DNA from: Magicicada septendecula
Taxonomy: Eukaryota > Arthropoda > Insecta > Hemiptera > Cicadidae
DNA: 64,000 nt
Direction: 5' to 3'
Assembly: GCA_034769895.1 (NCBI GenBank)
Contig: CM068372.1
Coordinates: 238,600,343 to 238,664,342, forward strand
Below the pieces are notes generated by a model. The model saw nothing but the letters and a program-made list of their open reading frames with translations, did no database searches and was not told the DNA's origin. Position numbers and translations under genes: made by a program. Below are positions 46,169 through 58,712 of the stretch, in pieces (within the stretch, counting starts at the first letter, position 1; every line of letters starts with the position of its first letter).

Positions 46169-46345
46169 ATGGAGACTCAAAGGGGATTTAATTGAATTAG
46201 TTAATAGTGTAACTACATTAGAAGACCTGGAAGTAATTAAACGACAAATTGCTACTTTAAAAGCACAATTCGCTCTCGCGTTGCAGTTCAAAATATTCCC
46301 AGCTTGTCGACTTCTCAGAAAAGAAATATGCAAATAATGTTCGCA

Positions 46346-47197
46346 TCGAAATATCCGAAGTATGCGAATAATTGATTCTTCCTGGAGCAGATGCTTACGA
46401 AGTGTGTACAGTCTTATGTAACCGCAGCATATCAGCTGCGAGTAGAACTACCAAACGATGTAAGAATTTTTAAACAATACAAACATAAATATAGATTCAA
46501 GAAGAATATTTATGTATAGTTTACTCAAAAGCTAACATTAGTCAAAACACATAAAAATATTGAAATCAGTATAAATATGCAAATGAGACGTTAGTCAATC
46601 ACGTTGCGGAAATTGAACGAGGAAGAGTTGAGAAAGAGTAGTGGATTCTGCTTATAGACACCAGATGAGTCACAGTTTAAATGACTTCGGATTACAACAT
46701 AATAACATGCGTAAAAATGCCGATTTAAGAAATGTCGCCTAAAAATAGAAAATATTTCAGCGTGTATGTCGTGTATCAATATTGAAGTAAACGTCTACAT
46801 AGAGGCCATTATACGCACAACGAAGTGGCCGGAGTCTACCACAACCACTCGCCCACACACACAGATCGATAAATGTAGTTATCAACTGATAAACCTTACG
46901 GTATGTGTGAGCACTAATTTAACACTCCTCCCTGACAAACATTTCCCCATGCCCATCTGTTTCGAAATAAGATTAGTTATTTAAATAGTGATTTAGTACT
47001 AATGAAAACCATAATCTATTCTTAATCAGTGAACTTTTGAAGTTCACTTATAAAGTGTTTCCGTAATAAACATTTTCTCCGTGTCCCAGAATTTACTGTA
47101 ATAACATGATTATTCTTAAAGTATACAGACACATGTGTCTCTATACATTTTCCCCTAATTATCATAATAAATTGTCAGCATTGACTATTTAAGATTT
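46346..47197. other. No recognisable gene
   Basis: Probable 3' flank of the MULE gene, then AT-rich sequence. No matching MULE terminal repeat was found. Confidence 0.45.
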
Positions 47198-47530
47198 CTA
47201 ATACGACTCTTGATTAATCGGATAAACAAAAATTGTAAGGTCTATTGTAATGGGACTGGTTGGAACTGTTGTGACAAGTGTACAAAATTCGTATGAATTG
47301 ATAATCGTAAAACTTGTGCGTCCCAAACTTGTGTCAGACGAGTCACATTCAAAGCCTGTGAATGCCGAACGAATATCTACTCCTTGCGTAGCGCGTAGAC
47401 CGGTTGTACTGATTCGGTAGTTGGTACCCTGATTTTTGTACAAAAGCACCATGTTTTTATATAATTCTTGAAGGCTATAGTCACGTTGTCCCTGGGATCT
47501 GGAGTGCAATGGGTGCACATTATGTGGCAC
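47198..47530 (-). CDS. Unidentified 110-codon open frame
   Basis: It opens at an ATG at 47530 (MPHNVHPLHSRSQGQRDYSL) and ends with a stop after YPINQESY. The composition is ordinary, with several beta-strand-like runs near the end (SFTIINSYEFCTLVTTV, ITIDLTIFVYP). The layout of a charged start followed by strands faintly recalls the end of a picorna-like capsid protein, so an old viral insertion is one possibility, but I cannot support it. No splice sites or promoter were identified, and chance cannot be excluded. Confidence 0.25.
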   Translation of the reverse strand: MPHNVHPLHSRSQGQRDYSLQELYKNMVLLYKNQGTNYRISTTGLRATQGVDIRSAFTGFECDSSDTSLGRTSFTIINSYEFCTLVTTVPTSPITIDLTIFVYPINQESY

Positions 47531-47774
47531 AACGAGAAAAAATAAAGGACGCGGTTTCGGCGCTCTTTAATTAGCTGGCGTAGATAAGATAGGGAACTTT
47601 GAAAGAAGGGTTTGGGCCTCCAGGTTGGGGGTTTGTGGCATAAGGCTAGCCCCTCTATCCTTAGAAAAAGTCTGAATAGCTAAAATATACTTCAAATTCT
47701 AGCTTAGGAATTCTTAAATATGATGTAGCCAAATACGGATTTAATCAAGTCTAATTTAGACTAAAAACACATTT

Positions 47775-47880
47775 TGGTCAATATAATTATTTCACTACAA
47801 CTCGAACACAAAACTTTTTATGGGTAAGAACGTAAAAGTTTTACCTTATAACCTAAACCGGTTTTCACCTTTAAAAAGCT
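47775..47880 (+). repeat. Inverted copy of the LINE-flanking segment (left)
   Basis: It reads ATAATTATTTCACTAC, then ACACAAAACTTTTTATGGG, then AGTTTTACCTTATAACCT, then AACCGGTTTTCAC. The same order is found on the opposite strand at 51105-51215, at the other side of the LINE. Both copies would encode the same short peptide beginning MGKNVKVLPYNLNRFS. Confidence 0.85.
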
Positions 47881-47917
47881 TCTTCAGAGGTTCCAACCTC
47901 TGAAGAAGCTTTTTAAA
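47870..47917. repeat. Perfect palindrome, 23-bp arms
   Basis: TTTAAAAAGCTTCTTCAGAGG and its complement are separated by CC (47893-47894). It lies between the inverted segment and the 3' end of the LINE. Confidence 0.9.
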
Positions 47918-50900
47918 AGTACTTACTTACTTACTAGCCAATGCCCACCCTTGGCTGTTGAGCCATTAGGCGACGCGCTGACCAGTAGCGTCGGGCTTCG
48001 GCGATCTCGGTGTCCTCGTTGGACGGGGTGTGGTCCAAGGCCGGGCAGTCTCTCAGATGATCGGCGTCCATCGTCACGTGGCCGCACAGCTGGCACTCAG
48101 GGGTTGGCAGCGCGTGGAGGCGGTGCAGATGTGAAGCGAGATAGTCGTGTCCGGTTTTTAGTCGGAAGTTGGCGACACACACTGCACGAGGGAGGTTGGG
48201 GTTGATTAGACCGTCGGTGACGAGGCTTTCCCATTTTTTACCGGCGGCCGCCTCAGACAGTCTTCGCTTATTCCATATGCTGACGGCGGAGTTTATTTGA
48301 GCTTTGGAAGATTGTAGGTTATCGGCCTCCTCATTGCCCCAGATGTTGACATGACTGGGTATCTATTGGAGTTTTAGGATCCACCCTCGGCTCGCCAGGG
48401 TCTCCAGTTTCCTTCTACAGTCGATAGTCCTTTGGCAGTCGGTTTGAGAGTTCCGTGATAGACTGCGTATTGCGGCCTGCGAGTCGACTAGGAGCACGGC
48501 TTTTGAAGGGGGAGTGATTTTTTCCAGTTCATCAACAGCAGCGTGAACTGCTTCGATTTCCCCATCGTAGTTACTAAGGGGGCTGCCGACGGCTAAGTGT
48601 CCTTGGAAAAGGCGGCTATAGTACCCAGCTCCTGTTTTTCATTGCCCGGAATTGATGAGCCGTCAGTGTAGATATGGATCCACTCTTGCTCGGGATAATC
48701 TTCGTGGATGGTTTGCAAAGCTGATTGCTTTAGTTCTAAATCTGTGGATGCATGTTTAGGTGCTGAGTGGTTCTTAAGATGGTAGCTGGCTTGGGGTAAG
48801 AGACTGAAGAAATCCTGATGGGTATTCAGCGGCGCTGTTTCTGTGAGGGCAATATCGTATTTTTCGGCGATGTTTTTGTACATGGTTAATGGGGTTATTT
48901 GTGTCTTTAGCCTGGGAATAGGTTGTCGGTAGTCGTTCCATAGACGCTTGTAGACACGCCTGGAGCGCTCCCAGAATCGCAGTGCTGACCTTTCTCTATA
49001 TGACTGTAATGGTTCTATCTGGGTTTGTGCCTCCATGGCCTCGATGGGGGTGGATTTTGCAGCGCCTGTTATTACTCTTAGGGCTGTATTTTGTGCGAGA
49101 TCGAGTTTGTTTTGTACGCTGGCGCTTGCTGTGACGGTGACTTCGCTTCCATATTCTAGCATGGGTCTAATATATGCTTTATAGGTAGTCTTTAGGACAT
49201 CTTGGTTAGCTCCCCACTTAGTGGCTGTCAATCTCTTTAGTAGTCGAGTTCTTTTTAAAGCCCTTTCCGCGCTTTGGTCCAAATGAGGTTTCCACGTTAA
49301 GCGTCTATCCAATTGTACTCCCAGGTATTTAGAAATGGCGCTTTCTTCCAGCGCTGTCCCGCTGTAAAATAGGCTAATTGGCGGTACTTTTGTAGAGAGT
49401 GAGAACAGTTGAAAGGTGGTTTTGCCAGAATTTACTGTCATTGCGTTTCGCTTTGCCCACATCTCGAGTTTTATTAAGGCCTCGTTCAGGCACGCCTCAA
49501 GTGACAGTGTGTTTCCACTGGTTGCCCAGATGAGAAGGTCGTCCGCATAGAGGAGCGCTTTGACGCCTGGCACACTTCTTACTGCTTCGAGAATGTCGTC
49601 GATCATGATATTAAACAGCGAGCAGCTCAGCACTGCTCCTTGGGCTAGTCCTTGCTGTTGGATGCGAAATTTCGATGTGCAATTTGAATATCGGACTCGG
49701 ATTTGTCTTTGGGACAAAAACGACTTAATCCATTTGAATAGTTTGCCAGATATTCCGTGTATGGCCAGCTTATGGATGAGCATGGGTTTCCATACCGTAT
49801 CATATGCAGCTTTTATATCGTCTAGCACTGCTAACGTTGACATTTTCCTGTGGAACCCGTCTTTGACGTGTTGTGTGAAATTGGTTACGTGATCCATCGT
49901 GCTGCGGTGTCTGCGGAATCCGGCTTGGGTGTGGTCAACAATTTGTTTAGCCTCAACTAGTTGATTCAAACGGTTTGTGATCATTTTTTCTGCTAGTTTA
50001 CACAGGACGCTCGTCAGGGAGATAGGCCTGTAACTTTCTGCTGAGTCTGCTTGTTTTCCCTTTTTTAGGATAGGGATGATTTCGGCCTTCTTCCATATGT
50101 GGGGCACGTGTTTTTCCCATGTCAAATTGATGGCGGCTAGCACGGTTTTCTTGGCTGTAATGTCCATGTGTGTGAGGAATTCGGGGAAAATTTCGTCCAC
50201 GCCAGCAGACTTCTTTTCCTTTGGTTTGCACAAGGGCATTTTCTAGCTCAACAAAAGTAAAAGGATCATAGGAGAGGTCTTGGGTTTTCTTATCTAACCA
50301 TGTGGCCGAGGGTCGTTTTAGCAGAGTTCTGGCTATGGCTTTATCTCCGTGTGCTCGGCTTATATTCGCATAGTGCTTGCATAAGGCATTGGCGATGTCC
50401 GAGGGATCGGTGAGTGGGCGGTTGGCACAGAGCAATGGTTGTTGTGCCTTTGGCGGGTTGTCGTTATTAAGCCGTGAGATATATTTGTGGGCTTGGGTGC
50501 CGTTATTCCTAAAGTCAAGTTTGGCTATAAAAGTCTTGAAGGCAGAGCGCTTAGCACTCTTTATTTCTGCGTGCAGCCTGGCTTGGTGTCTCCTGAGGGA
50601 GATGAGGTCTTCAGTTGCTCTCGTCCGTTCGACTGTGCGGCGGCAGTGGTCTCGTTTTCCCTTCAAGTAGGACAGAGTAGAGTTCCAAAAGGGTTGGAAT
50701 TTTTTTTTGTCCACGGGGTATACATTGGAGAGCACAGTCGAACAATGTTTTATTTACCGCCTCAATAGTCTTCTCAGGAGAGTCTGATACTAACGTGAGG
50801 GAAAGAGCTTCATCTGTAAGTGTGCGGAATTTCGCCCAATTTGCCTTCTTAAAATTCCAGCGTGGGGCCCTGCAGTTACTGTAGGGTGTCCTTGTAGTAA

Positions 50901-51156
50901 GTGACGTGACTAGGAGGGCTCTATGGCCATGCCCGCCGGCGTCGTCAAGTAATCTGACTTTTGCTTTGTCGGAGATGTGCGGGTGGGTGATGACTAAATC
51001 TGGCCTTGACGTTTGACCCGTAAAGGAAAGGAAAGTTGGAAGTGTATCCAAAACATCCAATTGGTTATTGTCGATTAACTCCTCTAGGCATTTTCCGCTT
51101 TTTAAAAGTGAAAACCGGTTCAGGTTATAAGGTAAAACTTTTACATTTTTACCCAT
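47918..51156 (-). pseudogene. I-like non-LTR retrotransposon (LINE) ORF2, frameshifted
   Basis: Such elements copy their RNA directly at the target. Read from 51156 downwards: a remnant of the AP endonuclease C-terminus (TSRPDLVITHP); a linker with WNFKKANWAKFRTL; RT with SYRPISLTSVLCKLAEKMI, AGFRRHRSTMDH, LDDIKAAYDTVW and the catalytic LLYADDLLIWA (about 49520); RNase H with IYTDGSS, GEIEAVHAA and LLVDSQAA (48690-48480); and a C-terminal zinc knuckle (CQLCGHVTMDADHLRDC), ending in TAG at about 47939. A TAAG tandem tail follows. RNase H after RT suggests the I group. Frame changes occur near 50620-50735, 50230 and 48600. The endonuclease active site is absent, so the element is 5'-truncated. 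Confidence 0.85.
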
Positions 51157-51215
51157 AAAAAGTTTTGTGTTCCGAGTCGTAGTGAAATAATTATATTTAG
51201 TTAAGTAACTGACAC
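51105..51215 (-). repeat. Inverted copy of the LINE-flanking segment (right)
   Basis: Reverse complement of 47775-47880 with a few changes. The minus-strand LINE frame begins within it (MGKNVKVLPYNL) and runs on into the endonuclease remnant. Confidence 0.85.
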
Positions 51216-51921
51216 GTCATGGACAACGAAATCCACAAATTTTGGGTTTACAGCACTGATTTGATTATTCACTCTAGAAGTGTTGTTTCTCATTTCAACT
51301 CGTTATCTTCAGTCCATAAAACAAAAATAAGATTCGATTTTGTTTTTAATATTAATTAACTCAAATAACCTAATGAGATTTGTATTAGTTTGACGATAGG
51401 CTGCAATAAGTTTAATTTACTAAGGCTTAACTACTCGTCACAAAACCACAGTTCGACAACGGTGAAATTTTTAATCACTATTTGCGTAACACAAACATCT
51501 ACAGCCAAATTGTTGCCCAGTTTAATAAATCCACTGCAGAGGGCAAAAAGAGATAAAGTCATGTAGTTAGGAAACTTGCAGATGAATACATGAAATATGA
51601 TCTCGAAGCAATGCACCAAAAGCAGAGACTGTTTTACTTAGGTATGCTTTGACATGTGTCCAAAGAGATATCAGCTGAAATCGGTAGTCTATAAACTTAG
51701 TTATTGCGTAATGATTCAGCTGTTATTGTTTACATTTTATGTTGTAATGTAATTATTTTCTGTAACTTTTAAATTCACAACTAGTGTAAGTGATGTTAAG
51801 GCCAAGACCGACAATTAGAAATAACAGTTTAAGAAAGTATAAACATCGTTAAGTGTTTAGTAACAGAGCGATGTAACAGTAACAGAGGGAAGTTAGTAAC
51901 AGAGCGAGTGACAACGAAATT

Positions 51922-52000
<79 letters not shown>

Positions 52001-53539
52001 ATTTAAGGATAGAGTTTATTTCTTATTATATTAAATTAGTTTTGTAATTATTATTAATCTCGTAGCTGAGAAGACATATTCACACTTACTCCTGAGACAT
52101 GTTTCTGCGTCCAACACCCACCTGTTCGCTGCTCATCCGATGAAGTAATTGTATATCTCCACTATTGTGGACAGTTGAGAATACCTTCATAAATGAAAAT
52201 AGCTCGGGAAATACACTTAACAAATAAGTTTGAATATATCTTGACTCGTACAACATTACGAATTACATTGTAGTAGTAACAAAATAAAAAATAATTAATT
52301 CTGTTGCTCGGGAATAATATCTTACAACAATAACTTTCCGATAATTAAAATAAAAATAAGTTCCTAATAAAAATTAGTTTTATAAAATGAAATTTCGAAT
52401 TCAGTAATTTTGGTAAGTAGTATTTATAATATTTATCCTGGTTAAGAATTATGTTAAAACTGTTTTAACATTATTATTATTTCATTAAACATTAGGAATT
52501 ATTTCATCTGGGACTCTGATACTTTTCCACTGAACTCTTGGAAGTAAATAAGTTGTTAGCACTACGCTACGTGTAGAATAAGTTTTCAAAATGACTTAAT
52601 TCCATTGACTACTAGGGGAACGCAGGGCATCAGTGAATACAATGTAACGGACGCCGTTCGTGGGCAAAGCCTTTGTTTCTCTTCAGGACTTGTCCTGCTC
52701 CTTCAAACTCATCCTTTACTGTGCTATGTGATAGTGATATCAATATATCATAAAATCGTGACGCAGACATTTTTAGAAGTCCAAATTGGTCGCACTTTGT
52801 TGCTGAACTGCTAACTCGTGCATCGTTCTGAAATTCTAGTGTTGAAGACCGCTAACACTAAAAACCTCACTGAAACGTTTTGGAACTTTTACTTTGACAC
52901 AATCTTTTGCATAACATTTAGAACAAAGGGGCGCTTTACAAAGATTACTGGACAGACAGAAAAAAATACGTCGGAGTTTTTACAAAGTTAGACAATAAGC
53001 TAACCACTACTGTTCTTATTTATTAATAGAGGGACATAAATGTTTTCCTGTTTTAGATTATTTCGACAAAAAACGTTTAAATTCTATTTTTTCTTTTTCG
53101 CACCAGAAACAGTGTCAAGTTATAATCAAATGGACTAAATAGTACAGTAATTAATTCTGTTCACTTATTCGTGATTATTTTACTTTACCCAGTTAAAGGT
53201 TAAGTTCATAATTTAAGCAAAGCTTGTTGATCCGTCAAAACGCGGTTGACAATCCGAATTTATCTTTAGATAAGTGATCGTCCATCTAAAACCAAGAAAC
53301 TAAAAACACACTAAATATACTAATTTTTTTTTATCTCTTGTCAATTTTATTCCCTAATTATGTACTGTGTTAATGTAATCGTTGTACACATTTTTTTGGC
53401 TTTTCAGTACTTCGTGTAAAAGAACAAGAAGAAATAACTTCACAAACTATTTACTTGTGTTCAATTATTATTAACTGACTAAAATTTATTTTTTTAAGAC
53501 TCGTTGATTTTCTAAATACATTTTTTGTTTATTTTCAAG
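51216..53539. other. No recognisable gene; probable intron
   Basis: AT-rich sequence before the Ly6 exon. It contains a long CT microsatellite (51924-51997) and otherwise nothing I can name. Confidence 0.5.
51924..51997. repeat. (CT)n microsatellite
   Basis: About 37 uninterrupted CT units. Confidence 0.95.
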
Positions 53540-53698
53540 GCGAGAGCGTACACTGTTGGGTGTGTTCGTCAGAGGTCGACCAAAGATGCGCAGATCCGTT
53601 CAACATGACTTACTACGCGCTGACCGATTGTGACCGCCAGCAGAGTAGTTCCTCGTTCTACCAGACCAAAGCCGTCTGCAGGAAAGCCAAGCAGAGAG
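53540..53698 (+). CDS. Internal exon of a Ly6/uPAR-type protein (quiver/sleepless-like)
   Basis: These insect proteins are small, secreted and usually GPI-anchored, and modulate ion channels or junctions at the cell surface. The 159-bp exon follows a pyrimidine-rich acceptor (TTTTGTTTATTTTCAAG) and ends at AG/GTAACT (donor at 53699). It is in phase 1 at both ends. From 53542 it encodes ESVHCWVCSSEVDQRCADPF, then NMTYYALTDCD, a Ser/Gln-rich loop and AVCRKAKQR. The cysteine pattern (CxxC...C...C...C) and the CWVCSS..D.RCxDPFN...DC signature are those of the quiver family three-finger fold. NMT is a possible glycosylation site. Signal peptide and C-terminal exons are not visible in the window, so the member cannot be named. 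Confidence 0.85.
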
Positions 53699-56600
53699 GT
53701 AACTAATGTTGTTTTATTAGTTGGAGGTTACGTTAGTTTCCGCACATTCACTACAGACTCGTCTAAGGAAAAGTCATACAACGAGGGACTGGTGTAGTAG
53801 TTTGGATTATGACAGACTGTTTGCTCACGTTGAAGTCAATATTGTCGACAGAAACGCGATGTAACGAGACACTTCTTACTGATTTAACGGATTAGATTAA
53901 GTTACCTTCCGATCCTTGAAACCAAATCATGTGCGGAAAAACGAGAAGGCTTCTGTTCGTGTAAGGTGGCGGTTGGGACCGACCAGACTGCCTGAGGTGC
54001 CCTCACTGACGCACGCACACTCACAGCCGGCCCGCACACTACAGGTATGATTCGCAAAGTGTGCCGTCTACTACATAATTACAACTTTTTAAATTTGGTT
54101 TTAATGCCAAACGAAATTACCATTTTTGTAACCTCCACGAAATTTTAAGAAAATTTAGTCTAAACACGACATAATTGCGACAAATCTCTGTTTTCAACAC
54201 TATAAAAATCTGATCAAGCGAATAATGTTGATGTGGAAAAATAAAAAAAAAAAAAAATATTGTTACACTCAAATTCAAATTTTATTCTTTCGTATTCATA
54301 CAATAATATACATGGTAATCGTCAGTAAAATATAAATAACTAAATATATACACAAATTAGACATACATACTATTGTAGGTCTACATAAGTAACAATAAAT
54401 CCTACTTCCTACAACCAAAATTATTCTTGTTACCAGTAGTCTTAATCTTAGTAATAATAGCTTTAACCTTTCCTTGTATGACATTTACCGCAAACAAACC
54501 TATAATAATTTTTAAAATGATTTTGAGAATATGTTACAGAATGCGACTACCCTACAATTATAATTGGTGATATTAGTATTAGTATAATAAATAAGAATAA
54601 GCATAACTCGTTAAGCATACAATTATGTAATAAAATGTAACCACAAACATGCAAACTTTTAACAGGATTCATAACAGGATAATGACCTCATTATGACTGT
54701 AAAGAACAGTGATTGCTTGTTGATAGTTGTTGTTTGGTATCATCTTTCTTAGAATTTTGCACAGAATTCAAAAACAATAACGGTTTTACAATTTTTTAGC
54801 ACAGTAAAAAAATGCTCTTGCGCTTAGAAATGTCCAGTATGTGAGTCACGGCGGCCACCAGGAGCGAGCCAGGTGTGTGTTAGTGAGGGTGAAAGTCGGT
54901 CTCGCCTGTCCCAACCGCCACCGTTCATTTTACAGACATTAGACACCTCTCTTAGATTGCTACACCTATCTCCCCATTGTGCAACCCTACTCATGACAGT
55001 CCTGCCACTCTTCCTAAAGTCACGCAATGGCGTCACTGGATATCAAAGGTTTCTCTGTCTCATTATGATCCATGTTTAACTAAATATGCGTAATTTAAGC
55101 TAATATTTACGAATAGCGCTGTACACATATCCCGTGATATATTTTATCTTACAAAAAGTCTGACAAAACAACCCAACCTCTGCATCCTCTTTTACCAGTA
55201 GTAACACACGAAACCCCAATTTTCCATCTTAATCACCATTTCTACAATCATCAAACGCATGAAAAAAATATATAAATTTAGAATTTGTATGGCTTAATTA
55301 ATAAACTCTACAACAAAAATTGTACACATTTTATATCATGTAAATATATACAATAAAATTGTGTATAACATTTTTGGGATCTTTTGTTCTATAATCCTAG
55401 TAAGGAATCTGACCACACACAAAAAGCTAGAACATATGGTTGAATATTATGGAAGCTAATGGTGCCATAAATAAGGTTACCTACGTCAGAAAATACATCC
55501 ATGCCGTGGTTATTGTTAGTGTGATTACATTGTGCGGTTATGTGAATATACTGAAAAACTATGGTACTAAAACAGGAGCTATTGCGATTTCTATACTAGA
55601 TTGTTCTACACATGCAAGTCAAAGCGCGTGCAGTAAAACTAAAGAAGTTACTTATTGCTTTAGTGATATTAGTGTCATTAAATTAACTTTAACAGATTAA
55701 ATTTAGCAAAACATATTCTAGCAGGCTGAATCCATTTATGAGAAGCGTAAATAACGGGGTAAACATTTAACACCATTTGAGCTAAAATCAAAGAATAAAT
55801 AAAGCAAAGAATGAATAATTATCACACTAATTCATCAGTCTTATAAGTTTTATAGGTAAAGATCAAAACTCTAGAGTAAAAATTACAGGCACTATGGAAA
55901 CAAGTCAAATTTTGCAGTTTCCTGAAGGCTAGTAGAATTTTACATGGTTATTATATTAGCAGGTCCTACATTTTAGTTGAATTCTATTTCAATAATTTTC
56001 AATCCTGATAATTCAGGATTTGAATTTTTACTTTTTAACGTTTGTATTCTGAATAGTGTAATAAATCCGTATATTATAAATAAGGATATCTCTTTTGCCA
56101 GATGGCTAGTTACTAAAGATTGTATCAGATTTACATGTCCTTTGTCTGATATCACCTGATATTCAAATGATATCACATTGAATTAATTTGTCATATACAT
56201 TAGATACGAACGTCAACAGTCACTCAAATTATTTTTAACATGTTATAAAACAGACTCCGTGCCAAGTCCATTGTCGAAACTAAATAAATACATCCATTGG
56301 GAACTAGTATTTTGCAGCAGCAAAAATTATTAAAATTTTTTTCTCAAACATAGAATAACTTTCCATTATACAGAGGCTGTTATTTCAGTTTTCTCAGCTT
56401 TATAGTGAACAAACAGTTTAACTCTATATTTGTAGTCAAACAGTCACAAACGGTAATTAACGCAAGTTGTTTAGTCACTGCTTTCATAAGATTGGTGTAA
56501 ATCATTAAGTGAATGTGTGCAAAATTTGTATTGGTAGAATAGATTTTTGTAGAATCTTAAATATCAAGGGATCGACGAAACTTTGTTCCTTATCTGTCCA

Positions 56601-58712
56601 ATACATTCTTCGAAAACGTAGTCATTTAAAAACAGTCAGTTTGTGAAAACTGAGTATATGTACTCTAGAAAGTTTGCCTGCATCCATATTGTTTTCTACC
56701 CAGGTTACGTATTGGTTACGAGGAACTATAAGACACTTAAGGGAATTCAAGTGCATTCCGAATCCTTAAGGTCACATTAATCTAAAGTACTTATTTATTT
56801 AATCAAAGTCCCTTCTACCATAATGTCCTCGCGCCTTAAAAGTCTTTAATCTTGTTATATTACAGCTAGAAGTTACAAATTAACATTCTAACTAATATTC
56901 TAACACTCTAACATTATAAGACCAACATTTTAATTAACATCAATACGTTAATTCCTAGATTTTAAAAATCCCTCTTACTTTACAGTCAGTTAATCAGTTT
57001 ATTAACAATTAAATAAATACATTGCTATTCCTGTGATTCGAAATTATCTACCAAACACGAAGTGTCAAACCTTCTTCTGTCACAAAGTTGTCAGATCTCA
57101 TGTTATCGGTGATTACAAAGTCAACCGTTTTTCTGTAAACATTTTGTACTTCTCTGTTCTTTAATTTACCCTGCTCATAAATCGCTCTTTGTTTTGATGA
57201 ATCGTATTCGACCATACAGTTTCTATCTCTCTATGTTCCATCTTCTCCCCTCCCCTTACGTCCTTACTGATCTTCTTTCTTCGCTAAATCAGATTATCCT
57301 TAACTATTTGAATATGTGACAATACGATATGTTCTGAGTTCTCCAAACACATATATATATATATATCAGTGCTCTATATCTAAGGCTTCCACGGGGGGCG
57401 TCAAGAGTGTTGGGAATAAAGTAATCAAACTCCCGGCTTGTGTGCACAGTACTGGCGAACACCGTGTCAGTTGGTGAATCGTTTTCATACAGTGAAGCAA
57501 ACTGTATAAAATCCAGAGGAGAGGCCGAGACGGCTGTGAGTAACGACATAGTGGACCACGGCTCAACAGCCCCAAAACATCAATGCTGTTTGATCAATAT
57601 TAATTGACAGTCTCCGTTGTTCGTGCTGTTGCCGTGTAGACCTACCGCAGGTCTTCTTTATCTTCAAACTTTGGTGGGAATGTTGTCGTTTTGTAACACC
57701 TGTTTTTGTTACTGAGCAGTGAGCATGTTATTACAATTATCTACGTGATTAAGACTACGTGTTTCGCGTCACATAGCTGTTTCTAAGCTTATCATGTCGG
57801 CTTATCAAATTATTATTTTATCATAGCTGTATATAAAATTTAGTTTGAAATGTGGATTCTATAACTTATGAAAATAGTTTTAATTTTGTGGATACGGAAT
57901 GCAGTATAATGTAATTCACCCTAGTCGAATGTAATTATATTTCTTAATGTAATTTGACATAAATTACAAAACGTTAATAGGTTTAATATTAAATTCTGTT
58001 CTTCCTTATCTATGAACACAAGGAAGTCATCTGTGAAGACACAATTAAGTCACACGTGTCGTATTTGTGTGGATGATCACGCAAAATGTTTGACTGTGAT
58101 CCACATCGTTAGAACTATAATACTTTACGCTGAAAACAAATCCTTGCACATATTTCAGTCTAGATGTCATTTACTGATAAAAGCAAATTTCTCACAGCGT
58201 TTGTCATGTTTCCGGAGAAAACAAACACTGCACCTTCCCGTTCTCCATAAACAAGTTAGCTACGGAGCAATTGAACTTGTACAATTTAACCCTTGTTGAC
58301 CTATGCTCCTTGTCGCAAAAAGGAAATGACACAGTCGCAATGACCAGCACGAAGACTGCCATTTCTAAATTACTTTATAATGACGGTGAACGATCGATAA
58401 GTTACAATCGTTGATAACCTAATTCTTCAACTAGTTCCACTTTAGGTTTGTAAGATTAAGGTTTTCAATGTACGCAATCTGATTGTTCTGCTATACCGTA
58501 AGTTTCCCACGCCTCTCAGTTTTGTTATGTGCTCGATATCGTAATTACCAAGGTAGTAACTTAATATCACTACTTTTAAGTAACGAGATATCGACAAACT
58601 TGGTAGAAAGATATTAATTATTTGTGTGTCCTGTTAGTCAAATTCTCTCGTTCTTTAAGGCAGGAACACGATTTAACCACATTGTATTTCACCTCTAAAT
58701 GCCTATTGCAGG
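53699..58712. other. Probable intron and intergenic DNA, no further exon recognised
   Basis: I looked for the downstream exon of the Ly6 gene (C-terminal cysteines and a hydrophobic tail) and found none. A GC-richer inverted pair lies at about 53968-54035 and 54850-54925 (both with GGTGGCGGTTGGGAC). A GC-richer block at about 57385-57660 stands out, but its frames are not convincing. An 86-codon frame at 55440-55700 has no recognisable domain. Confidence 0.45.

Larger units (their letters stand above)
41100..46345 (+). pseudogene. MULE-type transposase gene with SWIM zinc finger, split by a DNA transposon
   Basis: MULE transposases cut and move Mutator-like elements. The opening part (41149-41634) has KINAVYPASIRVTKN, DLTDGERKSLAVDIA and ERIHLLTKQDLYNIE, typical of the N-terminal region of insect MULE/SWIM proteins. 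The MULE domain follows: DCVCIDGTHGLNSYGFELITLLVLDD (split for display as CVCIDGTHG and LITLLVLDD; about 41685-41760), then KVFMSDLAESFHNAW (about 41865) and STWRIDRAWKRN. A C-terminal region continues with YLHGKNVKRLDKAI and a SWIM-like CxC...CxH finger (about 42520-42620). Frames change many times. The gene is cut at 42794 by the element at 42795-46168; the reading frame MFFGMYGDS joins directly to KGDLIELVNSV after it (46177 on). Confidence 0.78.

Noticed and set aside
54824-55079. Overlapping short frames on both strands in a GC-richer block
   Set aside because: They lie over the inverted pair in the intron, have no domain and no splice context.
58012-58299. 95-codon frame with several cysteines, considered as the next Ly6 exon
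   Set aside because: The cysteine order does not continue the quiver pattern and no acceptor in the right phase was found.
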